From Lachnospiraceae bacterium (GTDB lineage Bacteria > Bacillota > Clostridia > Lachnospirales > Lachnospiraceae): 15,133 bases of DNA. Below are positions 13,614-15,133 of this stretch, piece after piece. The translations under genes and the position numbers were made by a program. Under the pieces are notes generated by a model. It was not told where the DNA came from. It was given only the letters and a program-made list of their open reading frames with translations, and did not search any database. Location of the stretch: the NCBI GenBank assembly GCA_009774395.1, contig VSNQ01000114.1, positions 1-15,133 of the forward strand. Direction: 5' to 3'. Position 1 is the first letter of the stretch; each line of letters opens with the position of its first letter.

Positions 13614-14348
13614 ATGCAAAAAGAAATGGACAAAATATCGTTATTGTGTCAATTAAGAGAGGAAAAGAAAATACGGTTAAAGGGTGGAATATACCATCAA
13701 ACGCAGATAAAACTTGCATATAACTCCAATCATATAGAAGGAAGTAAATTAACAGAAGAACAGACAAGATATATTTATGAAACAAACACAATTGGATTGG
13801 GTAAAGAACCTGTCAATGTAGATGATATTATAGAAACGGTAAATCATTTTCAGTGTTTTGACTATATTTTAGATTGCGCTGAAGATATTTTGTCAGAAAA
13901 TATAGTAAAGAAATTACATTTTATGCTGAAATCAAATACATCAGACAGCCGTTTGGAATGGTTTCGTGTGGGGGATTATAAGCAGCGTCCCAATATGGTT
14001 GGCGATTCTAAAACAACACCACCTGGAAAAGTTAAGAAAGAAATACAACAGCTTTTATTTAAGTATCAACAAAAAAGTAGTATTTCTTTTTATGATATTG
14101 TGGAATTTCATTACTATTTTGAGAGAATTCATCCATTTCAAGATGGGAATGGAAGGGTAGGACGTTTGATAATGTTTAAGGAATGTCTGAAACATAATAT
14201 AATTCCTTTTATTATTGATGAAAGACATAAATTGTACTATTACAGAGGGTTAAAAGAATTTGAAAATGAAAAAGGATATTTAACAGACACTTGTTCATCT
14301 GCACAAGATGAATATGGTAAATTGCTGAGTTATTTCAGCGAAAGTTAG
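13614..14348 (+). CDS. Fic family protein, probable adenylyltransferase with N-terminal inhibitory helix (class II)
   Basis: 244 aa. Fic proteins usually transfer AMP from ATP to a hydroxyl of a target protein. The active-site motif is complete: HPFQDGNGRVGR, matching HxFx(D/E)GNGRxxR, at about 174-185. Residues 38-43 (S-N-H-I-E-G) match the inhibitory motif (S/T)xxxE(G/N); its place before the Fic core makes this class II, in which Glu 42 blocks ATP gamma-phosphate binding. KLTEEQTRYIYETNT, VDDIIETVNHF and the C-terminal YYRGLKEFENEKGYLTDTC fit a common clostridial subfamily. Start: the ATG at 13614 (or 13626). GGAGGGG lies only 0-3 nt before it, but GAAAGG is at 9 nt; the frame stays open to 13566 with coding-like sequence (LAERLEG), so a non-ATG start further up is possible. 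There is no antitoxin gene beside it. The gene lies in opposite orientation between two truncated genes, which suggests acquisition. The target protein is unknown. Confidence 0.88.
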   Translation: MQKEMDKISLLCQLREEKKIRLKGGIYHQTQIKLAYNSNHIEGSKLTEEQTRYIYETNTIGLGKEPVNVDDIIETVNHFQCFDYILDCAEDILSENIVKKLHFMLKSNTSDSRLEWFRVGDYKQRPNMVGDSKTTPPGKVKKEIQQLLFKYQQKSSISFYDIVEFHYYFERIHPFQDGNGRVGRLIMFKECLKHNIIPFIIDERHKLYYYRGLKEFENEKGYLTDTCSSAQDEYGKLLSYFSES

Positions 14349-14376
14349 GGGATTCCTTTTTAATGCGCACAGGCGT

Positions 14377-14679
14377 TCAAAGAAAATATATTAACAGGGG
14401 AATTTTGCATTGCGAAAAACTGTCTGGAGAATCATACCCATATTTTAAAGCAAGGTCAATCACAGAAATATCGCTGGTAATCAACTCGCCGCCGGCAAGT
14501 GATAAGCGGCGGTTGCGCACATATTCCTTAAAGGAATAACCACATAGCATACCAAACCCTTTATGGAAATAAAATGGCGAAATATGAACAAAGTTTGCGG
14601 TATCTTCCACTGTAATATCCTCCAAAAGATGTGCTTCAATATAGTCGATCGCCATTCCAATTATTTTTACCCACTCCAT
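14377..14679 (-). pseudogene. AraC-family regulator truncated inside its second helix-turn-helix
   Basis: 100 codons remain. The start at 14679 (MEWVKIIGMAIDYIEAHL) has AAGGAGG 8 nt upstream; an in-frame ATG at 14799 lies on the promoter and can be ignored. The domain is the AraC DNA-binding unit placed at the N-terminus, as in clostridial regulators that carry a GyrI-like effector-binding domain behind it (normally about 280-300 aa in all). The first HTH (ITVEDTANFVHISPFYFHKGFGMLCGYSFKEYVRNRR) and the linker helix are complete. The second reaches ALKYGYDSPDSFS, then turns into QCKIPLLIYFL and a stop, where relatives continue with an AFxRFHG recognition helix. The rest, including the effector domain, is absent and is not found in another frame. 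The break lies next to the Fic gene. A functional protein is unlikely. Confidence 0.75.
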
Positions 14680-14799
14680 AGCTGCTGCCTCCTTGTAATG
14701 AAAAAATGATAAACAGATTGATTTCCTTCGCTGCTGAAAACAGCATATCATGCGAAGCTGTTTCCTGCCCGACATTCTTTGCGCACATTTGTCTGTCAT

Positions 14800-14828
14800 A
14801 GTATAACAAATTCTTTAAGCAATGTAAA
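14800..14828 (-). promoter_or_regulatory. Promoter of the broken AraC gene
   Basis: On the reverse strand TTTACA (14828-14823), a 17-nt spacer and TATACT (14805-14800). The start near 14793 leaves a leader of about 114 nt before the ATG at 14679. Confidence 0.65.
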
Positions 14829-14849
14829 TAAATACATGGCTTAATGCAA

Positions 14850-14877
14850 TGTAATACAGTCCTGGACTGCATTGTAA
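14850..14877 (-). promoter_or_regulatory. CAGTCC-T-GGACTG palindrome flanked by TGTAATA repeats
   Basis: A perfect 6-bp-arm palindrome (14857-14869) is flanked by TGTAATA at 14850 and 14873. Its centre is about 70 bases before the predicted AraC transcript start, where an activator or autoregulator would bind. The core AGTCCTrGACTnnnnTGTAA is shared with 218-237 in front of the PotD-like gene. Confidence 0.45.
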
Positions 14878-14930
14878 TAGGCGTTTAGTAAGACAAAATA
14901 ATAATTCTTGTTCAATGGAAAAACAGAGTA

Positions 14931-14969
14931 GAAAAAGTAACAGTTCAATGGGCTATCTGAACTGTTACT
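14931..14969 (-). terminator. Leftward terminator near the right edge
   Basis: A perfect 12-bp stem AGTAACAGTTCA/TGAACTGTTACT (14936-14947 with 14958-14969) and a 10-nt loop. On the reverse strand the stem runs into TTTTTC (T5 at 14936-14932). It lies about 33 nt after the stop of the transposase-like frame and separates it from the AraC promoter. Confidence 0.7.
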
Positions 14970-15001
14970 AGAAAAATAAATAGCTTTATGATATTCTAAG
15001 A

Positions 15002-15133
15002 TTAGCCATTCAAAAGGGTATTTTTAAAAGAATGGTACAATATATTGTAATTTGGACAAAGATACATATTCTTTATATTGTGGTCATGTTTCTTAATTAA
15101 CCCTTTTGACGCTTTAATCATTCTATAATGGAT
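15002..15133 (-). pseudogene. Degenerate transposase-like frame, cut by the edge (IS1182-like)
   Basis: The reverse strand is open from the window edge to TAA at 15002, 43 codons, with the frame IHYRMIKASKGLIKKHDHN and then MYLCPNYNILYHS. This recalls the middle of IS1182-type DDE transposases, where KG(F/L)xKK, an acidic-Tyr stretch and Y(I/L)CPNxxxLxY come in this order, followed by TTNRxGY. Here the acidic Tyr stretch and the TTNR block are changed and a stop follows at once, so it looks like decayed debris rather than a working element. The identification is from memory of the motif and only 43 residues are visible. Confidence 0.45.

Noticed and set aside
14680..14799. 40-residue N-terminal extension of the AraC fragment
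   Set aside because: It lies in the leader behind the promoter at 14800-14828, its ATG is before the transcript start, and the ATG at 14679 has an AAGGAGG site and fits the family start.
1..15133. CRISPR array, rRNA, prophage or origin of replication
   Set aside because: No regularly spaced direct repeats of CRISPR size, no rRNA-like sequence, no phage genes and no DnaA-box cluster were seen.

Overview
The window looks like part of a low-GC, spore-forming Firmicute chromosome, most likely a Lachnospiraceae-type clostridium. This rests on recognisable protein families (coat-F-like spore proteins, a DUF4358 lipoprotein beside MBOAT and DHHW proteins, a class A PBP with a Cys-rich tail, a SpoIID/peptidoglycan-binding fragment, a clostridial-type Fic protein), on strong AGGAGG-type ribosome sites and on sigma-A promoters with 17-nt spacers. 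No database search was run.

Layout. 1-300: start of a leftward gene that runs off the edge, and a divergent promoter region with phased TGTAA repeats and a small palindrome. 356-1402: an orphan PotD-like lipoprotein. 1431-1966: a leftward pair of small spore-coat-like genes ending in a hairpin. 2270-5553: a rightward three-gene set (DUF4358 lipoprotein, MBOAT acyltransferase, DHHW/AlgJ-like protein), the main functional unit here, probably acylating an exported surface polymer. 5560-5700: a palindrome-rich intergenic block. 5728-6141: a small DUF4375/DMP19-like protein. 6142-6650: a long AT-rich gap. 6651-8789: glycogen debranching enzyme GlgX. 8790-9280: hairpins, a complete tRNA-Thr(GGU) with its own promoter and terminator, and a bidirectional terminator. 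9285-11972: a leftward class A penicillin-binding protein. 12226-12912: a YigZ/IMPACT protein.

12887-15133 is a rearranged end. A leftward SpoIID/peptidoglycan-binding gene lacks its 5' part, a leftward AraC-family regulator is cut inside its second helix-turn-helix, and between the two cuts sits an intact rightward Fic gene with its own promoter. The last 130 bases hold the end of a degenerate transposase-like frame. The simplest reading is a Fic cassette that replaced the DNA between two host genes.

The region is mostly a housekeeping and cell-envelope neighbourhood. Nothing in it is clearly a new defence or mobile system. The best leads are the Fic replacement, the DUF4358-MBOAT-DHHW acylation set, and a regulatory palindrome shared by the PotD-like promoter region and the DNA upstream of the broken AraC gene.
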